Shown here piece by piece: positions 26,345-41,000 of a stretch of DNA of 64,000 bases. The notes under the pieces are model-generated. The model worked only from the letters and a program-made list of their open reading frames with translations, was not told where the DNA came from and did no database searches. This DNA is from Agelaius tricolor. Lineage: Eukaryota; Chordata; Aves; Passeriformes; Icteridae. How positions within the stretch are numbered: the stretch's first letter is position 1; each line of letters begins with the position of its first letter. Where the stretch lies: positions 56,177,381 through 56,241,380 of the forward strand of contig JALJCS010000001.1 in assembly GCA_023055355.1 (NCBI GenBank). The letters are read 5' to 3'. The position numbers were made by a program, and so were the translations under genes.

Positions 26345-29300
26345 ATGAATATGAAGGAACTATGAAAGCGGTCATGGAAAGAAGAAATATTATTTATAAA
26401 TGTATTCATCTGCTGTGCAGGATAGAAAGTTCTTAATGACTGGGCTGGAAGACATATATGGAAACACTACCTGTTTGTAGAGTTTGTAAAGACTGATGTT
26501 GTCCTCCATGACAGTCTTATAAATTAACTATGAAAATGCAAGTTCAGACAAATCCATTGGAAACAGGAAAGATCCAAGCACGAGCAAGATGGTGTATGAT
26601 GTAGAATCACCAGTATTCCCCCATTAATTGCAAAGCTACATTGTGTAGAGTATTTTCCTTAATGAATGAAAGAAGAGAATATAAGATCTTATTAATTTCA
26701 AATAGGATTAGAGATAAAGGGGCCTCATGAACTGGGCAGATTGGAGGAAAGGTTTGAAGAGTATGTAATTTAAGTGGTTCTGGATATTGAAATTATTTAG
26801 TTTAAAAAGCACATGATATTGAGATGTGTAAGGGAGTAAATTCCAGCTGTAAAAGTATACAGTATGAAGAGTGTGTGAGGTACTCTTTGAAATCTATCAA
26901 AATCCTTTTGGGTTATTTTTTCTTTACCCCAAGAAAGATTTATCAGAGGTGCAATCTCTACCAAAAATAACCCAAACAACCGAACCAACAAACCAAAACA
27001 AACAAACAACAAGCCATTAAAAAAAAACCCACAAAAAAAAACAGAGCAAAAAGCATGGTTAGAAATGTTGAAAATCAAATTGATAGAGAAAAACAAGGAG
27101 ACCTTGTAAGGAGAAAGCTGAAGGGTGATGGATAAAACACAATCCATAAGATTTAAATGCTGCTTTTGGAAAAATTCAAATGCTTTAAGGTGTTCACCAT
27201 GTCTTCTGGGGAGGGTACAGGAGAGAAAAGCTCAATTGCAGCAAACAATGCTGAGGTTGACTATCAGGAAAGAACATCCATTAGGGTAGTGAAGTAACAG
27301 CATATGCTTTGCAGAAAAGTTCTGAATCTCCCATCACTAGAATTTTTAAGACATTGTTTTGTCAACTATCAGTCAGGGAAATACTGATGTAATTGACTCC
27401 TTGTTCAGTCAGAATTACAGCTCATGTCTCAGCACCATTCATCTACCATCGTATGGTGTGGCAACTGCCTGGAGTTTTGGAATAAAGCAATTTGTCCAAT
27501 CCATAACTAAATTCAGAGGAACACAATTTTGCTACAGCTGCTGAAAAGGAGAGAGGACTGGAGTAGAAGCAGGAGTGTAAGGAGGGTTGAAACAGTCTGG
27601 AAAGCAGAGTGCTATATAATCAAAAAGTTCATTTAAAAATGTGTAATTTAAAATATGTCAGTAAAAGGTAAAGCTACAAATGTAATAAAATAATCAAAGG
27701 AAATAGACACTTCTATAGCAAAAATATGGTCTTATGTCATTTAAATACACAAGCAAAAAGCCAATCAAGTATTCTGTGAAGCCACTGAGGGATATACAGA
27801 AAGTGGGAAGTAAGTTAATGACGTTAGTATTGCTCTGAGCCTGAATAAATTCTCTGCTTTCGTCTTCATGAAATAAGCCAAAGGTCAGATTCTGAGGATT
27901 GGGATATTTTCCCAAGTGGGAGGGAAGGGAATGGAAGCGTTGAAAGACTTTATGAGTACATCAAAGCAGAGAGGCAATTAGAGCTGATAAAAGTTCACAT
28001 AGAAGCAGATAGAGATAAATCGCATCCCAGATTTTTTTTAACCTAGCAAGTTGTAGAAAGATGTGGTTTCCAGCTCATAAGCTCTAAGAAAGCATAATAG
28101 GATTCAAGAGAACAGAGATTCAAGAGTCAAACTGGGGGCAGCCATGACACTGAAGTTTATTTATTTGCTGGTTTATATTTTTGTTTATTTATTGTCTCAA
28201 TGACACACAAGGGAAAGACTTTATAATGAGACTCAGTGAAGTGAGCTATATATTGACAAAGGAATGAGATATCAGTAAGCACTGATCTGAAATCATCACT
28301 GTTGTGTTTTCAAAGTAATTTGCACTTAGCATTCTCAGGTGTTTGCTGATATTGAAGATGTTTTCTTAATATCTCATACTTCAATCAAACAAACATATCT
28401 GAGTTATTTGCTTTAGAATTATGACAGAAGATAATTCACTGATATTCTGCTATGATGATCTCAAATGTGATTTTTTTGTATCATTTTAGCTGTCTTGAGT
28501 GAATGAGTTAAAAAACATTAGCTGCCTTCTTCAGTCTACTTCATCTTTGCTCAGTCGGGCCACCCTATACAGAATATTACTGTGTTCTTAATAAGCCAAA
28601 ACCAGGGAGAACAGTTAAGAAGAGAGAGGTAAAAGAAGTGTGAGGTTTCCAGATAACATGAGTTACTGTACTGCCCAATGCATTCAGTGGAGGGGACTGC
28701 TCTGATTTAGAGAAAGAAACTATAGGTGGGAAATCTATAGCATATGCTGATGTTTTTATGCTAACATGCAGAGACACTTGTGCACTTCTCTTTATGTGAG
28801 GGGCTTCCTGTATAGCTCATAAATGTGTTTCATATTTTCAGTATTATTCATAATTTTTTTGTCTTTCTTCTCCCTCCTCTATGGCACCCTATAATCTGCT
28901 GGAAACAACTTTGCAGAAGAAAGTTGTAAAGCAGTTTTCTTCAATCAATAAAAAGCCAAGGTTCATCAGATGTTTAGATGCAGTTATATGTTTTACCACA
29001 AAATATTAGAACAAATATAATCATTAAAAGATTTCTATTACTAAATGGTCTTCTAAATATGTTAAACCCAAAACATAAAAAGAAACCCCAAAACATTGGC
29101 ATCTCAGTCAAAATCTGCCCTGTAATGCATAAGCACTTAGTTTAAGTTTAGTAACAGAATTAATAGACAGCAAGTTGAAAAAATCTGCACAGGAGATCCC
29201 TTTTCCACAAAGCTGTTACAAACCAAAAGGCAGTTTCCAGTGAAAATGGCAAAAGGAAAGATAAAAACCAAGGAAAACTTTAATCCCTCTGTCACAAATG

Positions 29301-32300
29301 CTTCAGACAATCCTTACACGTGTAAAGATGGCTCCGGTTAGAGCTGATAGGACTCGGTCAGCTCTTGTGCTTTCAGAAGTGTCAATAAAAATTCCTAATT
29401 GGGAAAAAATTACTTTTTAAACATTCTCTTTTCAGGAGATAAAATATCAAGTATATGCAAGATTTTAAAAGGATTTTTAAAAAGCTTGATATAAATATGA
29501 TCTATGTGATTATGAAAAATACATGTTAAAATGAGCATTAAAATACTGAAATGCTGTATAGCTCTTTGTGTGTGGTTTACTGGAAAAAATATTCTCATTT
29601 AAAATGAAACTTTAAAACAAACCAAAAAAAGATTTCATTCAGAATACCATTCTGAAGTTGTGTAAATGTGTCTTATAGTTTTCAAAAGACATTTTTGGTA
29701 GATTTTAAATCACTTCTAGTTGCAGGCATTTGAAGTCAGTTTATTGAAAGTGTGGTTTTGAACAGAAAACATAAGCGACAATAAATACCAGGAATAAATA
29801 CAAGGTTTTACAAGGAAATTGAAATACATGAAACCTAGTGTGAAGGAATTTAATTTTTAATTCTGACTATCAAATACAATATATTAATCCATTAGGTTTT
29901 TGTTAGATGACTTTGCAGCCCTTTCCACTCAGAGAGTTGAACAATTTCAGGGGTTTTCTGTAGCAGTTGCAAGTCATCTTTAGAGATGGAAAGTGACCCA
30001 TGTTCCCTTAATCTATACTGAGCATATGAGCACAAAGTGCAGTATCCTTATGGATTAATTACTAAATTTAGTAGTGCAGTAAGCAATTTAGTATTTTAAT
30101 AAGTGCAGTGCCTTGAATCACAAACCCTGCTTCAGCCACTGGCTGAGGGACAGGCATTTTATGGATTATTTTATCTTTTCTTCCAGCTAGAGGAGGGGAG
30201 CTGAGTCACAGGACATGCCTCCATTGTGTTGACACCAGGCACTGCTCTGCAACTCTAGTTTAAGCAGTAAGGATTTTTGGGGGGATATTTTCCATCTCTT
30301 AAAATATTTTATTTGCAAAAGGCTGAACTAAAACCATGAATTGACAACTGAGGGTATTTGATTTAATTTCTGCCTTTGTGGAGATATCAAATATGTTGCT
30401 TATATTCTCTACAGCATAGTTTCTCCTCCTCTGTCAGATGATTTTAATGATTCTAGCTCTGCTTCCCAGGAGTGTTCTTGATGAGTTTTAATTAATATCT
30501 TTAAAGTGTTCTGAGCTCCTTACCTATGCACTGTAATATCAATGTAAAATATGATTAGATTTCAGAAACAATGACCATCCCAAAGGTTAATAATAACAAG
30601 ATTAATAGTGTATTGAATTTTATGACATCTGTTAGCAGCTTGCATGTCAGATGTTATGGTTTATACTTGTACCTGCCTAGAGGAAAAGAGTTTTTGACTG
30701 AAGACTTTTTTCTCTCTCTATTTTTGCATATCATGTCTAAACTAGCTCTGGTAAAATGTCGCTGTTACTTTCAGAGATTTCAGTAGTCATCAGAGATTTT
30801 GTTTTTAATAAGTAAAATCACTGAAGTAAGGACCAAAAAAAACCCTCCTGCTCCCACACAGGAAAAGTGAATTTCATGCTCCTCACAAAACCTGATGTCA
30901 ATTAAGGCCTTCTTCCTACTTATTCAGGCAAGTTTGCTCAGTACATTTCTCACTGTTTACAGATTTAAAACAGAATTGTGCAGCTTCCCTCAAAATCTCT
31001 GTTTGAGACTAATTCACATCCAGTTTGGCCAAAAATATCTGTCATCTGACAGCCATCCAGAGTAGTGCTGAAGGTGTTTTGATTGCCATGGTCTTGGACT
31101 TCTGGTTTCTTATCACTAGGACTACTTATCACATTTGTGTTAAACCCTCCCTCTCAGTACGCCCTCAGATGTTACAAGCAGTCACAGAAAGAAAACCAAT
31201 CTTGTCATGTTTTGAATAAAGGGAGGCACGGTGTTGGAAAGGGTTCTGAAAGTCTTCTGCTTCCACTACTGCTCTTTGATTGAAGAAACAATGCTTTCAG
31301 CAACATTTCATGGAACTGGTCACCCAAAAATTGCTGGCAGTGAGTGCCAGTGCTTCCTGTACACAGTAGGACTCTCAACAGAGCATCTGCAAACCTTGCA
31401 TGTGCTGACCAAGGCAGTTCCTAATCTAGGCCATCCTGATTCAGCAGGATATCTCATGGGCTGTGTTTCTGAGCACTATCAGGATTGATTTTCTTTTTTT
31501 TTTTTTCTTTAATATTCTTTATATTCCAGGATATAGATGCCAGTGCAATTCCCTTTCTTAAAAAATTCTGTGCCTTTATTCAAAACCTATGACATAAATA
31601 CAGAGATTTTGCAAGTGTACCAAGAATCCATGCTTCTCCCAGCCTCATTCATTTTTGCTGGCTTTCTGGCATCATGAGGGGGGTTTTTTGCCCATTTTTT
31701 ATGAGGTATTTTCAACAGAAGGGCTCAAGAACATTCCGTTCTGATCATTTCCTGAATGCATACATCTCTTTGGTTAACACAATTTACTAGAAAGCTGAGC
31801 TTGAATCTGCTCTGGCAGTAGCCAAAATTTGTAGAGTGTTGCCAAAGAGGGAATGTTACCATTCCTTGGGGATGTAGGATAAAAAATGTGATCCTCATGT
31901 GCAGGTGAGTTTAGAGACCAGCCCCACTCTGGATGTGGATGCAACAGGCATCACCCACTCTGTGGATATTTATGAGATGCCAGCATCAAATCTGTTGCAG
32001 CTGGAGGGGCTTCTTAGATTCTTCCAGTATCAGAATTTTAGACATGAGGAAATGTAATAGTTTGAATTACTTTGGGTGTCATTAGGATTCTTCAGGGCCA
32101 GGCAAGGAAACATGGTTCTTTTCTCTGCCTCTCTCTCTTTTTTTTTTAATGACTACTTCCTTATGCACACTTTTTTGCACAGGTACCAATGAAATTTTGA
32201 GACTTAAATCTAAATTTTGAAACTACTGAATAATACAGTGAGCTCCCTATTTGCCAGCATTGTTTCAGTTTCATCCAGTCCTAATTGCCTTACAGACTCT

Positions 32301-34187
32301 TTTGAATATTTAAAGAAGATTTAATGTACTCTATTAATTTTTATTTTGCTTCCTATGTTGTATAAATGTGTATAATACATAATTATTATACAAATTATTA
32401 TACATTCATATGTATGTAATAATTCCTGCTGTTAACCATTGTAAACTTACAATATTTTACTCTCACAATATCTCTTACTTATTTTTCCCTCTTACAATGA
32501 AAAACATAAGACACCATTTATTTTATCTTCTTTTCTGCTAAAGTATTCATTTCAAATCAGACTTTCAGTGCCTATTGATAGTTCATTGCTTGCTTTTAAT
32601 TAATATTATATGTCATTCAGCTTACGAAATTCAAAGTAAATGTTAAACCTCTGGCAGAAAAAAATCCAATTGGCACTTTATGTGCCTCAATAAAATGGCA
32701 GGCAACAGTTGGCACTGTTCAGCAAAAGGAGTGCTGTGCTGGGAAAATGGAGCATGATGATCACTTCTCCTGACACTGAAAACCTCTTAAGAGTCACAGG
32801 GCTTATCACACTGACCTCAGGGAGCTAAAATAAAAGTAGGTCCAACATGCTTGTGGGGACAGCAGCATTGCTGCACCACTGCTTCATTCCAGGGATAAAC
32901 CAGAGTGCAGGACTCAGGCTCTCATTGCTCAGGACCTGCAGATGAATGATGAGATATACTTTGGCCTCTCCTGAAACAGATATCAGTCTTTGTGATAGGA
33001 AATTATTTTTATGGATAATCAAGCAGTATTATTATCTATCACTGTCTTCTATAACAATGTATAGCTGTGCATCATGAACTCAACTCAGTGATTATTATTA
33101 TTGTTATGACCTGTCATTTTCTCAGGTTGTAAAGTTAAAAGGAAGGTGCATCTATCATGAAGGTGTAAGAAGGAACAAGGATTTCTTGTATAGCCAAGCC
33201 AGGCAGTCTTTGTGTCTTTGTCACTCGATCACACTTCTCTGTTTTCTGGAACATATGCACCTATCTGTAGAAAATTATAAAGGTACACCCTGCCAAACAC
33301 ACTCACCAGGATTTGTAGGTTGTTGAGACCCGTGCTGGGAATAGAACATTAGAAATGCTGCAGGCATTCTTCCCTGGCAGGGTCCATGAAAGCTGCCCTG
33401 TCCCCTTCACTGCCACCACCTTGGCAATGAGCACGTCTCCTTGAAACGTGTGATCAGCCCAAGAACCAGTTTACATCAAGCTCCCTAATCTTTTGTAGTG
33501 TCACCAGTCACCACAAACAATAGGGTTTGATTGAGATTTCTTCTCTTCTGAAGGAATCAAATTGCAGTTTTGTCTCCCATGAAATAAGGCTCACTGGTTT
33601 GTGATTAAGATGTATTATATATCATCATTTGTTTCCTTGTTTGTATGCCTATATATGTATGATGTGCTCAGCCAACATTGTGATAAATAGATTTCTTTCA
33701 AGAAAAATCTCTCATGCTTTCAGGTCCTATCTCCTTGCATTATTTTCTGGCAACTATTAACAATAACAATTACAATTGACAATACCTCTTGTGCAAAGTT
33801 TAATATTAAGATTCACTTCCATACTGTTAGTGACTGGCAGGTAACACTTGTTTAGAAAAAAGTCTTATTTCCATGCAAATAATTTTTCTAGCTTTTCTGT
33901 GCAAGCACAGCTCATGACAGGGAAGATACTAAAGGATGTACAGTTGCAAAATGGAGGTCTAATGGTGGGAAATAGAGCTTCAACAGGCTGAGGGTTTTTT
34001 GCTTTGTTAAAACTCACCATGACAGAGACCAATATTTTTACATATCTTAAAATTAATTTAAGATGGCACAGTAACACCTCATCAGGGTGTTTGGGTATAG
34101 ACACCAACCATGTTCAAACAATTCATCATTTCACAAATAACCAAAAGAATGACCATGTGATACCTTTTCTTCTAGGATAACATAGAC
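26345..34187. other. Long intergenic stretch, no gene recognised
   Basis: AT-rich sequence. Contents noted: an A/C-rich low-complexity tract at 26968-27050, a poly-T run at about 31492-31509, and an AT-rich inverted-repeat-like patch at about 32360-32420. Open readings at 31025-31488 on the plus strand overlap in two frames and are unidentified. Confidence 0.5.
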
Positions 34188-34260
34188 AGGGGAGTTGAAT
34201 AAGATGATCTTTAAAGGTCTCTTCAAACACAAATCATCCTATAATTCTGTGATTCTATGA
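34188..34260 (+). mobile_element. CR1 3' tail fragment
   Basis: GGGGAGTTGAATAAGATGAT, then CTTTAAAGGTCTCTTCAAAC, then ATAATTCTGTGATTCTATGA. This is the last about 70 bp of a CR1 in plus orientation, including its terminal ATTCTATGA repeats. Confidence 0.8.
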
Positions 34261-34857
34261 ATGGAAGGTTATTTTTGTATGAAAGTAATAAACATCTTTA
34301 TATTAAAACACAAATACTCCACCCACCCAAATAATACACAGAATAATACACAAAAAACATATCTCAAATATTAATTTCAGAAGGGATATATACACCTAAT
34401 TTTATTTCAATTCTAATGACAGTGAGGGAGGAGAAATATATTTCCTTTTCCCAGTTGAAACTGACAGATTTCCCATATCAGACTAAATATCAGAGTTCAG
34501 CTATCAATAGTGCTACTCCTATTTGTTCTTTGACTTTTTAATATACCCTCCACTTACAATGTAAACACCACCAACATGCTGAATGTACAAAAGCAATTAG
34601 TTATGAATTACATAATCATGGTTTTTACCATGATTATTCTAAATTATGGTACAGCTATTGAAAAGGTAAAAAGAATCATGGTTCCTTCCCCAGCTGACTA
34701 TGTATTAAAAAGCCGAATTTCATTTTATGTATACAAATTTTATGTACTTGTGATACCCGAAAGACATAAATCATGATCACTATTTCAGATATATATGCTT
34801 GGCTTGTATCCTTTCAAATTGGACTCTCTTGACTGTATTATATTGCTTTGCACTGGG

Positions 34858-35010
34858 GAAAAAAAAAAACAAACAAAAACAACAACAACAATAATAAAAA
34901 ACCAAACCAAAACAAAAAAACAAAAACAAAAAAACCCCCACAAACAACAACAACAAAAAAAAAAAAAAACCAAACCCAAGCCCCAAAATAGCAGAAAAAA
35001 AATCCACAAG
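34858..35010. repeat. A/C-rich low-complexity tract
   Basis: About 150 bp dominated by AAAC, AAC and poly-A runs. It produces long valine/phenylalanine/cysteine-rich or lysine-rich readings on the two strands that are not proteins. Confidence 0.85.
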
Positions 35011-38000
35011 CAAACAGTACAAGACAAATTTTCCATCCGCTCCTTGATACCTGTAATTTTTAAATCAAGACTATTAAAAACTTATTTTAAGCTGCTGAAG
35101 AGATGGAATTGATCAAAAATCCTGAAGCTGTGGAAAATATGCCAAGGATCTAACCCATTACTCCTGGTCATGATGGACACAAAGAATAAATTTGAAATTT
35201 GCTTGTGGTATGCTTAGCTCAATGGAACACAACCACAACTAGTTTCACACAGGTGTAATTTCTGTAAAACCATTGGTGTTAAACAAACATAAAGCTGCAG
35301 TTTTAAACCAAAGTTTTAATTGCAATGATGTATTGAGACAAGGAGGGAATAAAGGTAGAGTGAGTGCTAGAAAGCCTCCTGCGGCAAAGCAACTGTTGGA
35401 AAGAAAACTAATCAGACACAGTTGGAAACAGTTGGCTTTGATAGACTGTAAACAGTAAAAGTCATGATTTCTCTCCAAGTCATCTGACACCTTCATTACT
35501 GCAATTACTTATTTAATGCCCCTCACATCAAGAAGCAAACACAGCTTTATTAGCTCATGCAAGCTTATTTTTTAATCTGTATTCTTCACCAGTACTTACC
35601 AATTAACACTATGCATCAACAACCTGCATTTGTAGCAGCTGCTCAGTTAAAATATATTCAGATAGTAGAAGAGTATTCAGAAGTTTCATACTCCTTCTAG
35701 GAACATGACTAAGTGAAGTCAATATTATAAAATACGTTTTGAATTACAGTTTTTCAACACCTGAAAGGGCAATTTTAATCTGTAGATTTATCATAGCTGT
35801 CCAGTTTAGCAAATATCAAACATTGCATTTCACTCTGTATATTCTTGGTCCTACTTTACAGATGTTCAACCAAGAAAATATCTTGAGTTTTGCACACAGG
35901 CATTTTTCAAAATATTTAACTTAAATCTTGGCTTCTCATGCTACATCAGTTAACTCATCTACAGAATCTTGGTATCAGGGCTGTTGCCACCAAAACAGAG
36001 GAAGTAAACAAAACCAGGTCTGTGAGGAGAAGCAATACCCTTCAATAGACCAAATGTTACATTTTCCATGGAAAAGCATTCAGACTCAAGCTTTTCTTAA
36101 AGTAAGAACCAGAAATAACTAAGAAACTTCTGGGATCTTGTAATCTTATTTTGTAAAAATACAAAATTCCTGGATTGTGGCCACAGAGATTTGACAATTT
36201 TCAAAGACATCACTTACAGAGTTTTTATAACAGCTGTAGTGAGGCTTTTTTTAGCCAAATGCCTGTAATACATGTTTATCTCCCTTGCAGTACTGAGCCA
36301 GATGTCAAGTGGAAGGCTTGGAGTGATTTTTTCTCAGTTGTTAGATTGATTGAAAGTTTTTCTGTCCTTCCGGTATGCTGGTGCAGGTAAGAATACACTT
36401 GTAATACTTACAAAATACCAGTGAAATCTGAATAAGTGACTACAGTTAGAAAGAAGTGTTGATGCATTCAATTATCACAAGAAATATTATTAGCGTATTT
36501 TAGTATCATCAAGTATTTTAACCCTTTAAACAAAGAGTTTCATTGAAAATGCTATAATGTGCCTTCAAAATATATGTCATGAACTGAAAGGGAAGATCAG
36601 TGTATCTTCTTTTTATTGTTAATTTCCTTGTTATTAGGCTGGCTGAAGAAAAGGTAGATATATTTTCTATAGGACTGAAATGCATTCCTTAATATCTCTT
36701 TGCAACATGTAGAAATCATTGACCTGCACTTTGAGATTAATGGGAAGATCTCAGATGGAGCTAGGGGCTTAAACAGAAGTAATGGAAGTCAACCTTCTGG
36801 TGCTTTTCTGAACACAATCTTGCATACAAGAAATATAGATCATGTTGCAAAATGCAAAAACTGAATCCACTGCATAATGCTCCATTATTTCATTTTTGAT
36901 ATTCCCTATTTCAGAATCCTTTTAAGGTTTTTTCCTCCTTGAACTGCAATTTTAGTACATTACTTTGTCCAATAAAACTGCTTCTGCAAAGAGTCATCAT
37001 AGAGTAGGTAATGTTATACGTGCAAACTGAGTTGTAGTAATTTCTTCTGTACCTTGAAAGTGTAAAATTCTTGTACTTTATGATCTCAGAGGAGGCAAGC
37101 AGCCCTTCTGTTCCAAGTCAGTCTCCATTAAAGTCCTGTAATGCGCATTAATGCAGTGTTCCTAAGGGAATGCCATGGTGATATTTATCCTTGCTCGCCT
37201 ACTAAGAAAATCCCTGCCAAGCAGGAGAGGAAGCATCTGTATGCATGGTTGAGTGACATTTTTATGCTAGCAGATATTCAAGGGCTCTGAAAAGATTCGG
37301 ATTCTGTAGGAAATGAATTTGAAATAAAACACCTGAGGAAAGGCCATTTGATTTTTTTTTCCCCTTTAGTTTGGGGGCTTACCTTGACATTTAAAGTAAT
37401 ATAACCATCTGCAAAATCATGTCTTGTCCAGGAGTGCCATTATAACAAGTTGAACTCCTCCAGATTGGATGAAATAACAACTTAATTGTGGTCTTAATAG
37501 ATTTCCCAGTTGCTTGCTGCAATCAGACCTACCTTTTTAACAGTCCTCATTGCTCATTAATTACATTTCCTCTCTTAATTTCTCCATTTCTTTCCTATTC
37601 CTTGAGGAGTATGGAAACCAGTACAACTAATCACCTCTGAATTATGTATGTGAATCATCCCAGAAACACGTGGTTGGGATCTTTCTCTAGGTCAAGAGGC
37701 TATTTTAAATACAGAATAATTTCTCATCTTGTGGTAGGGACTTATTGTGAACTTCAGTTCATCCAGAGGCTGTGTTAACAACTGGCTCTTAGGCAGGAAT
37801 TTTCATTCTAAACTAATTAAGATGTCCTAAATCTCTAACTACTATAAATGAGAAACAATTTGAGATGACTGACTCACCTGATCATTCTTTTCTTTCCTAT
37901 TAAATGCATTTAAACTCTCTGAGCGCTCTACCAAATGGACTTCAATTAACCTTACACCCTGACTGCTATGATTAAATGGATGTGGATACTTTTCTTATGT

Positions 38001-41000
38001 GATTGTAACAGAGTTGTGATATGCAAACAGAAAAGCAATTACAAGCAGAACAATGCCTAAAACAGGTATCTGTTTTCTCTAATAAATGAATTCAACACAA
38101 TGGTTTAGCAAATTATTTCTGAGTAGCGCTATACAGAAGGATCTCAATATCAGAATGTTGCATTTCTATCCTAATACATGATATTTTTCATTGTCTTGAA
38201 TGGGATTCAATTCAGTTTTTCTCCTTATATGGGTCTTTCTTTGGCATATAAAAACAGTGATATAGTCCATTTTCATATCTATCCCCAGCTGCTAAGAGTC
38301 AGAGGGGTTTTGGGTGCACGAGAACAAGATTATATCTGATCTGGATATAACTTTTGTTTTTGTAGATCTATAGATCTAGTCAAGTAACTATGGCATTGCA
38401 AGCACTTGCAAAATCCACAGAGAATCCAGGCCTCAAGTGCTGCATTCCTTCCTGTGGAACACAAAACCAAATTTGAAAAGTAATTTTTTCAATAAGTAAT
38501 TTTTTCAAAAAGTAATTTTTTCAGTAAGAGATTTTCTTAAGAGCCATGAAATCTGGATTCCAATGACTCACTTTGATGATATAATGAACCTGGAGGTAAT
38601 GGGAAACAAAGCTTTGATTGACCATGTTTATGCTTTATACTGCATGGTTTCCTTCAAATTGTCATTTTCCCTGTTAAGTCCAACATCTGCCAAGAATTAG
38701 AAAGACATCTATGGATGCAAAGGTGTGTTGGAATATATATGCATTTATTTTCATGTACATTGAGTGAATTAATAAGCATGCAGCAAAGTATATTTTCCCA
38801 ATTGTATGTTATTTATCATGCAACATTAAAAATGGTAACATATGCGACATTTTCTACCTAAAAATGGTGACTCCCTTAGTTCTGAGTGATATTTTTTTAT
38901 GTATGAGATTTCACTGTCTCTGGAAGTGTTTTGTGACCCAAAATACTAATTATCTCTACGTATCTGCATTTACCGATATATTTTAAAAAGTAAAAACAGT
39001 ACATCTGCAATATTGTCAAACATCTAAGTTTATCTCAATCTGTAAATCTATACAACAAAACAGCCAATGTGAAACTCAGTTAGTTTGACAAATAACAGAT
39101 AGCCAGTGAAAAGCTTTATTATTTGCTGATATGTGATTTTCTTATATGTTGATTTGGAAGAGAGCACTTAGATTCCTTGGCTATGTGAGATCTAGTCCTT
39201 GCTATCACAGAAGAACCATATCGAATTCCAGTTTCATAAATACACTAAATTTATGAAGTAGTAACTTAAAATTCAAATTGGAACATGCTTCCATAATTTA
39301 GCTCTGTGATATTGAGAAACTTCCTCTCATTTCTCACCTAAATTTATTCTCTGCTAATTTACACAAACTTGTCTTCCACAAGTATTATCCCTTTTGTTCA
39401 TTCTTTCTTTCTCCTTTGTATTTATTCTTGATGGAGCAAAAAGGAAAATATGAAAATTATGGACAGAAATTATATCAACTGTAAGGTGCTGTTTTATTTT
39501 GAAGTTATATTTAAAATAAAAATCCAGTTCACCAAGCTACTATTTTTTAGTACCTATACTCTATATATTTAATATAAGACTCAATGCACAAATACAAAAG
39601 TGGTGGTTTTAATTACATACTACAGTTATAGTAGCAGGTCTTTATGTCTAAGGAAATATTTTTAAGATCTTCATGACTAAATGAAATTTAACCAGGAATA
39701 TGAAGTATCAGGACCCTGTGAAATCACAATCTTCACAGTAATTAAATGTAACTCTACACAATTACTTTTGACAAAACTAATAACAGTGAGCTTCATCCAA
39801 GATGTGGCTACAGCAGTTGTGCATCTGGAGAAAGAGTCACATTCCTGTAAGCCTCAATAACTCAGAGAAGTCTTAGGCATGCTAGCTCCTTCATCAAAAT
39901 AGGATAATGTATCTGAAGAGCACTTTGATTTCAAGCGTTCTCCAAATATTCTATCCAGACATGAGTGGTTCATTAATTAAATAAATTGTCTCCTAACTAA
40001 ATCAAGTTATTTGAGACACTTCAAAGTCCAGTTTCTTGGAATTCTTGTTTGCTGGCAAGGAATACTAGCAAATGAAAACAAGATTGAAAACATTCATTTG
40101 CCTTGGTTACAGCACAACCAGCTTTAAGAAGTCAAATAAATGTTGGTGTGTGTGTTTGTATGGTTCAGCTTAAAACTTTCTACCACTACCAAGTACAAAT
40201 AGAATGTAAGTTCTTTTTCAATTTACTCTTATTTGGTTTTACTCCATTTCCTTGTCAAAACATTAGCAGTATGTACCAGTTTAAGCTTATATCTAAGCTG
40301 CAGAATGCAAAAGGAGTAGACCAGCTAGACCAGGTGTCATTGGTAACTTGTTATTTGTACACTTTACTTAAAATTATTGTCTGAATGAAAGTCTTTAATC
40401 AACATATATCTGAAAAGCTGACATAGATGAAACAGCAAAAATTAAAAATATGAATTAATCTTTTCTCTTAGTTATTTTGAATATCGGTAATTCCTCCAGC
40501 AGATTTATAGGGTGTGACTAGTGCATGTAAGCATTAAAAACTAGAAGCTTTTTCCAAGATTTGAGCTGCAAATCTCAGAAAATTAGACCTAACCAAGTCT
40601 CTGTTTCTGAAGATGACAATGTAGAACCTAGAAAAAATATGTAAATGTTTAACAATCCTTCAAATAAATATCAGATTTTACTTTAAAATTAGTAAGGACT
40701 CAAATTGCTCTTATTCTATTCAGTAGCAGATTCTCCCACAATGGATAGTATTCCATGAAGTTGTCTCTTTCTTTAGTATCCCTCTATGATGCATCTTGTG
40801 ATGTAAATAAGTTACAATGAGTAGCTCTTTCAAATTCCTTTGTTTTTGTCCAGTCATAAAAAGAAGCCTAAAATAATGGTAGCTACCCAGGGAAATGCAC
40901 ACTAGAAAAAAATTTTTGGCCAGTCAGAGCTAGCCAAAAAGAATGCTCTTTACTCAGTTGAATTTGGAAGACTCTGGTTCCTGAGCCTGTCAAACTCCTA

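Noticed and set aside
34780..35112. Overlapping 80-105 codon ORFs
   Set aside because: Produced by the A/C-rich low-complexity tract: Lys/Thr-rich on one strand and Phe/Val/Cys-rich on the other.
38478..38525. Short regular repeats considered as a CRISPR-like array
   Set aside because: The copies are head to tail with no spacers, and the DNA is vertebrate.
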